From positions 1 through 29,945 of IMG/VR virus record IMGVR_UViG_3300046001_002667: DNA of 29,945 nt; one strand, given 5' to 3'. This DNA is from a virus. Both the position numbers and the translations under genes were made by a program. This document shows positions 1 to 8,075 of the stretch, in pieces (the first letter of the stretch is position 1; every line of letters starts with the position of its first letter). The notes below the pieces were generated by a model. That model was not told where the DNA came from, ran no database searches, and saw only the letters and a list, made by a program, of their open reading frames with translations.

Positions 1-126
1 TCGAGTCGAATAGAGTCTGCGCCGTGATGGTGCCTGTCGCAATTTCAAACCCATAGGCGAAGTCAGTTCCAGATGTTGCGTTCGGCGTTGCGAGGATTCC
101 ACCGCCATAAAGCCATGTGCTGATAC
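1..126. repeat. Left copy of the terminal direct repeat (circular-genome overlap)
   Basis: This segment is identical to 29817-29942. It lies inside an open reading frame that continues in frame through the join, so it is best read as the overlap of a circular or circularly permuted assembly, not as a biological terminal repeat. Removing one copy leaves a circle of 29,816 bp. Confidence 0.93.
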
Positions 127-2035
127 CAGTTCCACCATTCAGGAAACAGTCGCGCAATGGCGGTTGTGACACGCTACAGGTACCACTGCCCGGGTACGCC
201 ACACTGTTCGTGGCAGTCCAGCCAGGATGTCGGACAATCGAATCATCGGACGCGTTGACTTGACCAGCGAGGTCGCTGATCGAGAGCGGCGTGACACTGT
301 ATGTCGTGACACCAGTCGCACCGCCGACAGTCTTCTGCCACCAGTAGTCGCTCTCCTCTTCATCGCGCCCATCGTTCTTCTGTTGCCAGAAGCGTCGTGA
401 ATAGTAATACGTGGTCGTGTCAACTTCGGCGACAATCGCTGGTGTGATGCGTTCGTGCTCATATCCCAGACCAGATGGAACATAGTGTGAGTTCGTGAAG
501 CCGTTGGTCGTGTCCTGCTTGAGTGTCGTTGTTCCGAGGTCAATCGCCCCTGTAGCGATGCGGAGACGCTGGCATGACGTAACACCCCAATATGCCGAAT
601 CGACGCTCTCTGAGCCAGCGTACGAACTGCTAGAGGTATTCTTGCGGGGGTAGGGGTTGTCCTTGCCGTCAGTGAGCGGAAGCGCAGACACAGACCATGC
701 ATCAGGACTGCAGAGGTCGATGGTCACTGTCTGATACGACGTCGTTGCAGCTGTGATGTTCCACGTTTTTGTGTTGCCATGGTAGTCGGTTATGACGAAG
801 GTCCCCGCCACGCCTGTCCCGCTTTGCGCCTTGATCTGGATGTCAAGGTAGCGATATCCCGACATGCCCTCGTATGGCGCGAAAAGTCGGTCGTTCGTCG
901 TTCCAGCGATACTCCTGGTCGTGTTGTATGCCAGTGACCAACCATTGAACCTAAAGCCACGGAACATGCACCGCGTCTCGGTTGATGCTTCACCTACAGC
1001 TGTAAGTGATGCCGAAGTAATGGCACATGAGATGCTGATTGGAACGCTATCGAGAGCAGTGGTTTTTGAATCACTTGAACTATTCTTGACAATGTCGCTG
1101 ACTGAGGAATATTGATAGAAGGTGTCAGATGATGAGATAGAGCCCGTACCAGATACATCTCTGTATCCTGTTGTTTCATGATCGAATCCAGTTATCCGAC
1201 AAGTAAGACTGTCAGGATAGGAAGCAGACCAGGCGCGAATGCGACCATTTAATGCACATGTTGCGGCAATCCTAGCATAACTGGTTAGGTCTACAGTTAT
1301 ATTGTCCAATGTGCCGGCAGTCATTGATACTGACCAGTTTGTGGTTGATTGACCCAGATAAGAGTGTGTGTGCGAAGCAGCGTATGGAGTCACACCATTA
1401 ACCAGATAATTTGTAATCGATGCCGATGCTGTTGCTTCGTCCTGGCAGACACCAGCAAACGATGCGCCAAAAATGTACAGCATTCTGTGACGAGCTCCGG
1501 ATGCATAGGCTCCAGTTGCTGTACACGCTGTACCACCAATCGTCAAATTGCACGAAGGAGTGCTGCCATACCGTGAAAGTTCATACCATTCGTATGACGT
1601 AGAAGGTGGGAACACAGTTGGTGCGGATGAGATTGAATATGATGTTTCAGCTATATTCCATAGTTTGTCAGTGCCAACAGTACACGACCATGATCCTGTT
1701 AGTGTTGCTGCAACATCTACCCATTCAGTCGCGAAACTCTCTGTACCACTGGCGACAGTTTTGACCACAGTCGTCGAATGACCATAACCATCATTCGATG
1801 TCATCGTCAGGTATATGAACCATTGCCAGTTTGGCGCGTGTGGTGTGCTTGTCCATGACCAGGTCCATGTACTATATGCACCTGTATGTGAACCTGGCCC
1901 ACCGATGCTTCCATCCACATAACCGAGTTTTAGTGCTACAAAAGGAACCAGATCATTTGGATAGACGAGGATGTTGTAGCTCAGCGACAGATCACATTGA
2001 GCGGTAGCACTTCGTGTGCCATCGATGTAGGCCAT
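1..2035 (-). CDS. Large fibre-like tail protein, N-terminal two thirds (gene continues at 29816)
   Basis: The frame opens at an ATG at 2035, which shares one base with the stop of the upstream tail hub gene (TAATG). It stays open to base 1 and continues in frame at 29816 to a stop at 28918, for 2934 nt and 977 residues in total. The visible part is rich in Ser, Thr, Gly, Trp and Tyr with almost no charged clusters, as expected of beta-sandwich tail proteins. I see no signal peptide or membrane segment. Its place as the last structural gene after the tape measure and hub suggests a tail-tip fibre or receptor-binding protein on the virion. About 1000-2030 looks lower in GC than the tape-measure genes, which may mean the N-terminal part was acquired separately. 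The exact family is not recognised. Confidence 0.85.
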   Translation of the reverse strand, partial: MAYIDGTRSATAQCDLSLSYNILVYPNDLVPFVALKLGYVDGSIGGPGSHTGAYSTWTWSWTSTPHAPNWQWFIYLTMTSNDGYGHSTTVVKTVASGTESFATEWVDVAATLTGSWSCTVGTDKLWNIAETSYSISSAPTVFPPSTSYEWYELSRYGSTPSCNLTIGGTACTATGAYASGARHRMLYIFGASFAGVCQDEATASASITNYLVNGVTPYAASHTHSYLGQSTTNWSVSMTAGTLDNITVDLTSYARIAATCALNGRIRAWSASYPDSLTCRITGFDHETTGYRDVSGTGSISSSDTFYQYSSVSDIVKNSSSDSKTTALDSVPISISCAITSASLTAVGEASTETRCMFRGFRFNGWSLAYNTTRSIAGTTNDRLFAPYEGMSGYRYLDIQIKAQSGTGVAGTFVITDYHGNTKTWNITAATTSYQTVTIDLCSPDAWSVSALPLTDGKDNPYPRKNTSSSSYAGSESVDSAYWGVTSCQRLRIATGAIDLGTTTLKQDTTNGFTNSHYVPSGLGYEHERITPAIVAEVDTTTYYYSRRFWQQKNDGRDEEESDYWWQKTVGGATGVTTYSVTPLSISDLAGQVNASDDSIVRHPGWTATNSVAYPGSGTCSVSQPPLRDCFLNGGTGISTWLYGGGILATPNATSGTDFAYGFEIATGTITAQTLFDS

Positions 2036-4275
2036 TATTCAGGTCCACCGGATAAGTACACGCCACGATAGACAGCCTTCCGGAACTGGACCGCGCCATT
2101 CTCCACGACGAACTCGATGGTCGGAATCGCGATGATTCGATAGACACCCTTCACTGTCGTTCCGTCCGGTTGCATAATGGTTACCACATCACGCACCCAC
2201 AGAGGTCGGTTGTTCGACGACAACACCAGGAAGTCGCTCTCCCACTCGATGAGAATGCGACCAGTCATCAATCGGTCCTTGAGCGCGACGGTTGCCTGAT
2301 AGGCCACGTTGCCGCTTGTGATACTCGGATCAGAGAGAATGTAAGGTACAGGTCGACCGCGCCAGTTATACGGTCGGTCTGCTGGGAGCGTGTCTGCTGT
2401 CTGACTCGCCGAATCTGCATCGTAGGAATAGATGAGGTCGCCATTCCTCGGGTCCTGCCCGATGACTGTTACCTGATTACATTCTGGACTCTCATAATGC
2501 GCCGTCATACGACGCACGACACGCTTGTTCTGCAGTGCTCCAGACACGCCTGCTGCAGCTGCTGCCGCCACGCTTTGGTACAAAGTCATTGCGCTGGTCG
2601 TTGTCAAGTCGATAGGATTCGCCCACTGGAACTTGTACCCACTTGTCGTCGGACTCCAGCCCGTGATGAAGTTCGCGCAGTAGTCGGTCTTGAGTTTCTG
2701 AAGCATCGATGCGATGGTGTCGCCACGCTGTGGAACGAAGGACGAATAACCACGAGCGATGTCTGGACTTCGCGAGATCTCTGTCCCTGTCGCGTCGTTG
2801 TATTCGAGATAAGTGGCTGGAGGGTAACCAGCCAGTGTCATCATGTCGCCGATTGCATCCTCGCCTGTATACCCGTCGTACAGGATTCCGTCCTGGAAGT
2901 AATACAGCTCGAAGTCGCGTGAGCGGTCCTGTCCCTCGAACTGAAGTTTTGAGAAGTTCAGCGACAGGTCAGCCTGCTCATACTGAATCTGCGGAGGAGC
3001 GAGCGTTCCACGGAAGATGTCGATGTATGTAGGTGTCGGCGTTGCGCTGTTCGAGATCGCCACACGAATCGGTCGGTCGCTGGTGATCTGTGGCTGTTGA
3101 ACGCCTGCCGCTAGAAGTGCCGCACGTCTCGCTGTCATGCGAAGCGTCGTCCGCGAAGTTTCATCGACCGACAGCGTGAGGTCATCGATGTACTCTGTGA
3201 TGTCCACGGGTTCATCTGCTGTCGCTGTCGCAGCAGGCGTGTATGTGGCCATGGCTGCAGCCACACCAGACGTCTTCGTATATGGCGACGGAGTGGTCAC
3301 CGTGAGTTTGAGGCGCACTGTGTCGATGACACCATCTGGCGTGTACGGTGAGTTTCCAAAGTCGACAATCGTCACCGCTTCTGTAATGGTTCCGGTAGAA
3401 GTTCCAGCCACATCAGACCAGACAGTGCCCGTGAAGGTCGCTCCCGTCGGAGGAGGATATCGGAGTTTGATTGGCTTCGAGTAAAAGACACCAGTCTCCT
3501 CGAATGCGATTGGTGCAATCTGAACCGTTGGTCGACCATAAGGAACACGCCATGCGAAACTTCCGGATGGCACGATAGTTTGTCCAGGTAAGTCATTCAC
3601 ATCCTCGAAGAGGTGTGAGAAGTTGGCGCCGAATGTAGATGTAACCAGCAGCTCGCGACGCTTGAATGGAATCATCATCAGCGCGATGTTGCGCTGTCCT
3701 ACAGCACTCGCGCTTGCGACGCTTCGTCCAGGAGTCTTGTTCGTGTCTGACTGGTCATAGACGCCCTTCTGGATTCCGTTCTTATAGACGATGCAGGAAC
3801 CATTCGCACGGAATACCAGCTCGACAGTGTTCGCTCCGCCATAGCCCCACTGAACGCGAAGGATAGGCAGTGGCGAAGCATCGACCCAGTTCGGGACGTA
3901 GGCGGAGATGTACCATCCCTGATTGACACCATACGACGCCGTGGTCTGAACCCACTGCGTGTTTGCTGTTCCGAGAGACGTTGCAGTCAGGTAATAATCA
4001 CCTGCCGCGTTTATCTCCATCTGCTTCCATATCGAGCCTGTGATGAGCGTGTAGGCGCTTCGTGGCACACGAGCATAGAGTCCAGCGTAGTTACTGGACC
4101 ATGCCTCAGTGACAGGTAGAGGCGCAGGCATGGCCGTGTTTGTCACATTGTCAAACCATCCAGTCGAATACTGTCGGTCCCAGCAGGTTCCATCAGCACC
4201 GACACACACGCGTCCGAGGTCAGGACGTGGCTCAGGACAGTCGACTTCGACCAACAGTGGCCAGTTTGTCGCCAT
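2035..4275 (-). CDS. Tail hub / minor tail protein
   Basis: This 746-residue protein follows the tape measure directly; its ATG at 4275 shares a base with the tape-measure stop, and AGGAGA provides the ribosome site. The N-terminal half (to about residue 350) is Gly, Thr and Ser rich and probably made of beta domains. The C-terminal half has the hub-like pattern of an Asp-rich strand region around residues 365-470 (a stretch beginning VDITEYIDDL) and a later part with a phage baseplate or tail-hub appearance. In siphoviruses the genes just after the tape measure encode distal tail and hub proteins that close the tube and carry fibres. Only one further structural gene follows, so this protein probably combines distal-tail and hub roles. 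The assignment rests mainly on position and size. Confidence 0.7.
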   Translation of the reverse strand: MATNWPLLVEVDCPEPRPDLGRVCVGADGTCWDRQYSTGWFDNVTNTAMPAPLPVTEAWSSNYAGLYARVPRSAYTLITGSIWKQMEINAAGDYYLTATSLGTANTQWVQTTASYGVNQGWYISAYVPNWVDASPLPILRVQWGYGGANTVELVFRANGSCIVYKNGIQKGVYDQSDTNKTPGRSVASASAVGQRNIALMMIPFKRRELLVTSTFGANFSHLFEDVNDLPGQTIVPSGSFAWRVPYGRPTVQIAPIAFEETGVFYSKPIKLRYPPPTGATFTGTVWSDVAGTSTGTITEAVTIVDFGNSPYTPDGVIDTVRLKLTVTTPSPYTKTSGVAAAMATYTPAATATADEPVDITEYIDDLTLSVDETSRTTLRMTARRAALLAAGVQQPQITSDRPIRVAISNSATPTPTYIDIFRGTLAPPQIQYEQADLSLNFSKLQFEGQDRSRDFELYYFQDGILYDGYTGEDAIGDMMTLAGYPPATYLEYNDATGTEISRSPDIARGYSSFVPQRGDTIASMLQKLKTDYCANFITGWSPTTSGYKFQWANPIDLTTTSAMTLYQSVAAAAAAGVSGALQNKRVVRRMTAHYESPECNQVTVIGQDPRNGDLIYSYDADSASQTADTLPADRPYNWRGRPVPYILSDPSITSGNVAYQATVALKDRLMTGRILIEWESDFLVLSSNNRPLWVRDVVTIMQPDGTTVKGVYRIIAIPTIEFVVENGAVQFRKAVYRGVYLSGGPE

Positions 4276-5849
4276 TAGATTCTCCTCATCTCAGTGACCA
4301 GATTCTGTCGTCCAGCCTGAATCATCATCTTCCGCATCGACCGCTCGAGGTCCGTGCTTGCAGGGATAAGCGTCTGTGGAATGATTCCGACGCCACCGAC
4401 ATTCGTCGGGTTGTTTCCAGCCGTCGCAATCTCCGAAGCGGTCACACCAATGGCGCCCAGGCGTCCGCCTCCGAATGTTTGTTTTCGAAGGTCGAGCAGG
4501 TCTCGAGTGGACCCAGTGTTCTTCGCGATCTCGAATAGGTGTCCCTCCATCGACTTCGCCATGTCGACGAATGCGGCCTGCATTCTAGCGGCGTATTCAG
4601 CGATGGCGACCATCGTCCCAATGAGTCCGCCTCCACCCTTGCCTTCGGTCGATTTGCCTGCCTTCGCAGCTGTGTCTGCTGCATTACCGATGCCAGACAT
4701 TTGTGGCAATGGTGCGAGTGGAGCACCAGCCGTGTTCCCAGTCGCTTGAACTTGTGGAACACCTGGTGTTTTGAACATCTTGTCCATGATTGCGAATGCG
4801 CCAATGGTAAGACCAGTCGCCGCGATGATTCCCGCAATCGATGCCGCCGCCGCTGCCGGGTTCGCAGCTGCCTTCGCGACAATCTCTGCTATTGTCAATG
4901 CACGAAGCGCTGTCACCGTTGCATATATCGCTTTGACAAACATTCCAAACTTTACAGACACATCGACAATGAAAGCAGCGAGCCCAATGGCGATTAATGC
5001 TTTAAACATGGCATTCGCCGCTGTCCCTGCTTTGGTCATTTCTTGAATCAGTTTCGTCGTGCCTTCAAGTGCAGATGTAACAGCCGGACCAAACGCGACA
5101 AGCATCGAAGCCATGACGTTTCCGACTGCGACCTGTAACTGATTGTATGTGTCTGCTACATTGTCGACAGCCGTTTGAAGTCCGGCAGATGCCTTCGGCA
5201 TAGCGTTGAAGGCATCGGCGATACGCTTGGCCGCATCTGCACCACTGATGCCCATCGCACGAATCTTCTCAGCGTTCTGTGTTCCGAATGCCGCCTCCAT
5301 CGCTTTTCCAAACGATGGCAATGCTTCGCGAAGTTGATTCAGTTCTTCCTGATTTACTTGCGTTCCGTTGGCGAGCTGGCTCATTGCAGTGATGACACGC
5401 TCGACTGTATCGGCAGATGCACCAACAGAAGCCACAGCATTCGCCACACCTGCGAGTGCCTTCTCTGCTGTGTTCGCGTCAAACTTTGCTGATCTCAGGC
5501 GGATGAAGCCCTTCACAGTCTGCTCGAGGTTAATACCTGGAAGGAGCGCAATCTTGCGGAGGCGGTCCATCTCAGCCGTCAGTTCGGATGTAGAACCGAC
5601 AGTCGTGGCGAGAGCACGCTGCAGCGAGTCGTAGTTCACAGCTGCATCGAGTGCAGACTTTGCGAAGCCAGCGATGGCCGCTCCTGCGAGGAGACCTTGA
5701 AACTGTTTGCCGAGTGCGTCAGAGGATTGTTTCGTCTGGTCGAATGTATCGGCGGCCTGCTTCGCTTCAGACTTGATGTTCCGAAGTGCCTGAACAGCAT
5801 CGCCGGCGCCTGTAACTTTGAAAACGATGTCGAAGATGCCGAGCGCCAT
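4275..5849 (-). CDS. Tail tape measure protein
   Basis: The 524-residue protein carries the classic tape-measure N-terminal domain at about residues 70-200. The pattern includes VNYDSLQRAL, TSELTAEMDRLRKIA, a GFIRLRSA segment and NGTQVNQEELNQLREALPS, followed by FGKAMEAAFG. Hydrophobic Ala- and Ile-rich segments occupy about residues 245-360, consistent with membrane-active segments. The protein is short for the family. At the usual 0.15 nm per residue it predicts a tail near 80 nm. The ATG overlaps the stop of the frameshifted chaperone product (TAATG), so the gene is coupled to the chaperone genes as in lambda-like phages. Confidence 0.95.
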   Translation of the reverse strand: MALGIFDIVFKVTGAGDAVQALRNIKSEAKQAADTFDQTKQSSDALGKQFQGLLAGAAIAGFAKSALDAAVNYDSLQRALATTVGSTSELTAEMDRLRKIALLPGINLEQTVKGFIRLRSAKFDANTAEKALAGVANAVASVGASADTVERVITAMSQLANGTQVNQEELNQLREALPSFGKAMEAAFGTQNAEKIRAMGISGADAAKRIADAFNAMPKASAGLQTAVDNVADTYNQLQVAVGNVMASMLVAFGPAVTSALEGTTKLIQEMTKAGTAANAMFKALIAIGLAAFIVDVSVKFGMFVKAIYATVTALRALTIAEIVAKAAANPAAAAASIAGIIAATGLTIGAFAIMDKMFKTPGVPQVQATGNTAGAPLAPLPQMSGIGNAADTAAKAGKSTEGKGGGGLIGTMVAIAEYAARMQAAFVDMAKSMEGHLFEIAKNTGSTRDLLDLRKQTFGGGRLGAIGVTASEIATAGNNPTNVGGVGIIPQTLIPASTDLERSMRKMMIQAGRQNLVTEMRRI

Positions 5850-6402
5850 TAGATAGTCCTTTTCGCCAGCACCGACATCACGGCCTTGACGATTTCAACA
5901 ATTTGATTTTCCCAGACTTCGCCAGCCCATGCGACTTCGGCGAACTCGTCCAGGCTCAAATCGGTCTCGCTGGGATGGCGCTTCAGATGCCTTACTGAAC
6001 AGTAGAGTATCTTCTGCGCCACCCCGCCTAGTCGTTTGGGACTTCGTCCACCGCTGCTTCGATGTCAATCGGGAATGCTTTGGCAAACTCTCCAACCACG
6101 TAGAGGTAAATGTCCGAGCGGTCTCGAGCGAGCTGTGCAAACCGACGCGATGGATTGATTTCACCGTCTCCAGGCTGAATCACATAGCATCGTGCCATGA
6201 TCATCAGAATCTGGAGCATCTGGTCAGGAAACTCCGGAAATGCAATCTTCAAAGCCTTCTGAACTTCAGGTCGAGGAAACAAATCAGCGGCCTTCGGTTC
6301 ACGGAATGTGAACGAACCAGGTGCACCGATGAAGCGCTCGATGTCGACTACGTGATTCGGTCGACCTTCTGTTTTAGGAATGGCGTCGAAGATTGAACTC
6401 AT
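5849..6402 (-). CDS. Tail assembly chaperone, long form by -1 frameshift (gpGT-like)
   Basis: A ribosome starting at 6402 can slip at the heptamer CCCAAAC (plus-strand 6034-6040) instead of ending at the in-frame TAG (6028-6030). In zero frame the heptamer reads C CCA AAC, the canonical X XXY YYZ layout. After a -1 slip the reading continues RLGGVAQKILYCSV and so on, for 61 further residues, to a TAA at 5849-5851. That TAA overlaps the tape-measure ATG. The product is 184 residues: 123 shared with the short form plus 61. This is the conserved G/GT arrangement of long-tailed phages, in which a minor fusion binds both tape measure and tail tube protein during assembly. No separate start for the extension is evident, which supports frameshifting. 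Confidence 0.85.
6028..6402 (-). CDS. Tail assembly chaperone, short form (gpG-like)
   Basis: This 124-residue protein starts at an ATG that overlaps the stop of the tail tube gene (TAATG). It is mixed alpha in character, with an acidic C-terminus ending DEVPND. Its size and its place between the tail tube and the tape measure are those of the gpG class. The sequence itself has no diagnostic motif. The assignment rests on synteny and on the slippery site seven codons before the end of the frame. The short form should be the major product. Confidence 0.82.
   Translation of the reverse strand: MSSIFDAIPKTEGRPNHVVDIERFIGAPGSFTFREPKAADLFPRPEVQKALKIAFPEFPDQMLQILMIMARCYVIQPGDGEINPSRRFAQLARDRSDIYLYVVGEFAKAFPIDIEAAVDEVPND
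6034..6040 (-). promoter_or_regulatory. Programmed -1 ribosomal frameshift site CCCAAAC
   Basis: The minus-strand heptamer CCCAAAC is positioned in the zero frame as C CCA AAC, one codon before the GAC-TAG end of the short chaperone. The -1 frame is open for 61 codons and ends exactly at the tape-measure start. A GC-rich run (GGCGGGGTGGCGC) follows after about 5 nt and could form a stimulatory structure, though I did not identify a clear pseudoknot. Confidence 0.85.
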
Positions 6403-6854
6403 TATGATCCTGACAGACCAGTGATTCCGCTCACACCGAGTTTGATGGTCGCGGTCTCGGTCTGTGTCTCCTCTGGGGTTAGACTTAGTCCTGCCTCAGT
6501 AACCATGCCGAAGTACTTGACGACGTTACCGGCAACAGATGCAGCACCATCCAAGTCTACATCAATCTCACAACCGAATCCGACTTTGCTCTGGAAGAGA
6601 GGTCCAGTGGTGTTGTCGATGTACAGTTCGAGGTTCACTGTTCCGGTTTGTGTCGTCGGCAGGGATGCTTCGTAGACCGCGCACAATGCCGTGGCGTTAA
6701 CCATGTTTTGACTGACAGTCGAGGAGAACGACTTTGCCAGACAGACGATGCTGGTTGCGGTCGTTGTCGGAAGTGCAGTCGTGTCACCCGTGAGTGCAGC
6801 TGCGGTGAATGTGATCGTCAGTGTGACGTCTTTTGCGAGTAGTGGACGAGCCAT
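6402..6854 (-). CDS. Major tail (tube) protein
   Basis: This 150-residue protein is rich in Thr, Val, Ala and Gly with alternating beta-strand patterns, typical of siphovirus tail tube proteins. It lies between the tail terminator and the tail chaperones, the standard place for the tube gene. AGAGG stands about 9 nt before the ATG and gives a good ribosome site. No charged or catalytic motif is visible. The role, self-assembly into the hollow tail tube, is inferred from size, composition and order. Confidence 0.85.
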   Translation of the reverse strand: MARPLLAKDVTLTITFTAAALTGDTTALPTTTATSIVCLAKSFSSTVSQNMVNATALCAVYEASLPTTQTGTVNLELYIDNTTGPLFQSKVGFGCEIDVDLDGAASVAGNVVKYFGMVTEAGLSLTPEETQTETATIKLGVSGITGLSGS

Positions 6855-6866
6855 TGATAGTTACCT

Positions 6867-7343
6867 CTATGGAGTTATTGTGGCTGTGTACAGTTGCACT
6901 ATGCCATTGTCGACGCGACCATCCTGGCTCACGTCTACCGATGAGCTCACGCTCGTTCGATTCAGGAAAAATGGAGGAGTGGTCGAATCGACTGTCTGCT
7001 TGTTTAGAAGCGTGTCAATGCGGTCCACGATGCCCTTGATACGCGCCATCGATACCGCGCCGGACTGTGTATCCCAGCACCACACCTGATGGCTTGATGT
7101 CGTCACGATACGGCCACCACACATTGACTGTTCGTCAGTCTGTCCACCATCAGTGTGACGCACCACGATGTAGGGAACTTGTGGCTGCCGCAGGGATATA
7201 GGGTCCTTCTCAGGAGCGAGGTACAGATAGATTCCCTGCTGATAGTTTGGTGCGCGATTGTCCACCGCTAGCAGTCCCTGGAGCGTCGCATCTGCTGTGA
7301 GTGTGTCATAGATCCACTCGTCGACGACTAGACTCTCAACCAT
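6867..7343 (-). CDS. Tail terminator / tail completion protein
   Basis: This 158-residue protein begins with MVESLVVDEWIYDTLTADATL, resembling tail completion proteins that open with a helix carrying WIYxxL, and it includes a PYIVVRHTDGG strand near residue 80. Its start lies 8 nt inside the 3' end of the gp10-like gene. In gene order it comes just before the tube gene, where tail terminators of the gpU / DUF3168 type are found. These form a ring that stops tube growth and joins the tail to the head. The family is inferred, not proven. Confidence 0.72.
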   Translation of the reverse strand: MVESLVVDEWIYDTLTADATLQGLLAVDNRAPNYQQGIYLYLAPEKDPISLRQPQVPYIVVRHTDGGQTDEQSMCGGRIVTTSSHQVWCWDTQSGAVSMARIKGIVDRIDTLLNKQTVDSTTPPFFLNRTSVSSSVDVSQDGRVDNGIVQLYTATITP

Positions 7344-7722
7344 TGAAGTATCTCCTCACAACGCTCGTGAATGCCGCCCATGCCTTGTCGGATGCAGGAA
7401 TCGCGAATGGTCTGTTCTTCACGAACTCGAGAATCTTCCCGTATGGCGCGGCGATACTCACGACGTACTCGTAGTCATTGACGCGACCTACAGTGATGGA
7501 CGAACGCAAAGCGCCTGTGAGTACAGCTGGTGCTTGTCCTGGCGCGGATGCCTGATGCGTCCTGTTCTTCCCGATCTTGTAAACCCGACCAGACTTCTGA
7601 CCAGTCATCGATGCAATCATCAGACGCATAGCCTTCGCCGCCGTCTCCTGAAGCCAGATAGACAGCACACGAAAACGATGCTCAGCATCGTCGAAGCCAG
7701 ACAGGTCGACCTTGACTGTCAC
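7336..7722 (-). CDS. HK97 gp10-like head-tail / tail completion protein
   Basis: At 128 residues, it has the recognisable gp10 pattern: a basic SGRVYKIGKNRTHQASAPGQAPAVL-type segment around residues 43-67, then TGALRSSI, then a YGKILEF motif and a RPFAIPA segment near the C-terminus. The GTG start at 7722 overlaps the upstream TGA (GTGA), which fixes the start. Family members sit at the head-tail interface and help complete the tail. Its neighbour downstream is the tail terminator. Confidence 0.87.
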   Translation of the reverse strand: MTVKVDLSGFDDAEHRFRVLSIWLQETAAKAMRLMIASMTGQKSGRVYKIGKNRTHQASAPGQAPAVLTGALRSSITVGRVNDYEYVVSIAAPYGKILEFVKNRPFAIPASDKAWAAFTSVVRRYFNG

Positions 7723-8075
7723 GGAGCGAGGACCTCGATGAGCAGTGGACCGAAGCGTCGCACCGTGGTCGACACAGTGAGCGACAATGTCAAGCGAATC
7801 ACAGCTGCTGTCGGGTACGCAGCCGGGTTAAGAATCGTGACGATACCTTGTGACGACAGTGACTTTGTGAGCGTCACGGAACCAGTCACGAAGGAATACG
7901 CCACGCCTGTCGCTGCGTTCGTGTACGTCGCTGACAGCGTGCCTGTAGTGATGTCAATCGGTGAGCCGTTCTCATCGACCAGACGCACGACGAATGTGTG
8001 CCAGTCACCGACCCATGCAGCCACCTGGACAACCTGTTCTGGGTCCTCGGTGATGTTGATGATGTTCACACTCAT
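7719..8075 (-). CDS. Ig-like / BppU-N-like structural protein
   Basis: At 118 residues, this protein has a GDWHTFVVRLVDENGSPIDI start of the type seen in BppU-like and other Ig-fold phage baseplate or decoration domains. It ends in RRFGPLLIEVLAP. The C-terminal domain of the preceding 698-residue spike shows the same plan (VTDANGTGIDITGATVSAKVY and then a VFGPLKLYVRPV end), so the two are probably paralogous domains. The ATG overlaps the stop of the spike gene (ATGA). It may be an adaptor or decoration domain that binds next to the spike. I did not identify the exact family. Confidence 0.65.
   Translation of the reverse strand: MSVNIINITEDPEQVVQVAAWVGDWHTFVVRLVDENGSPIDITTGTLSATYTNAATGVAYSFVTGSVTLTKSLSSQGIVTILNPAAYPTAAVIRLTLSLTVSTTVRRFGPLLIEVLAP

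Noticed and set aside
139-702. A 187-residue minus-strand reading frame rich in Arg, Thr and Ser
   Set aside because: It is a shadow of the large tail gene, which is open in another frame over the whole interval and crosses the join in frame.
5895-6164. An 89-residue minus-strand reading frame overlapping the tail chaperone
   Set aside because: It is in the third frame, is rich in Arg, Ser and Thr, and the region is fully explained by the -1 frameshift extension.
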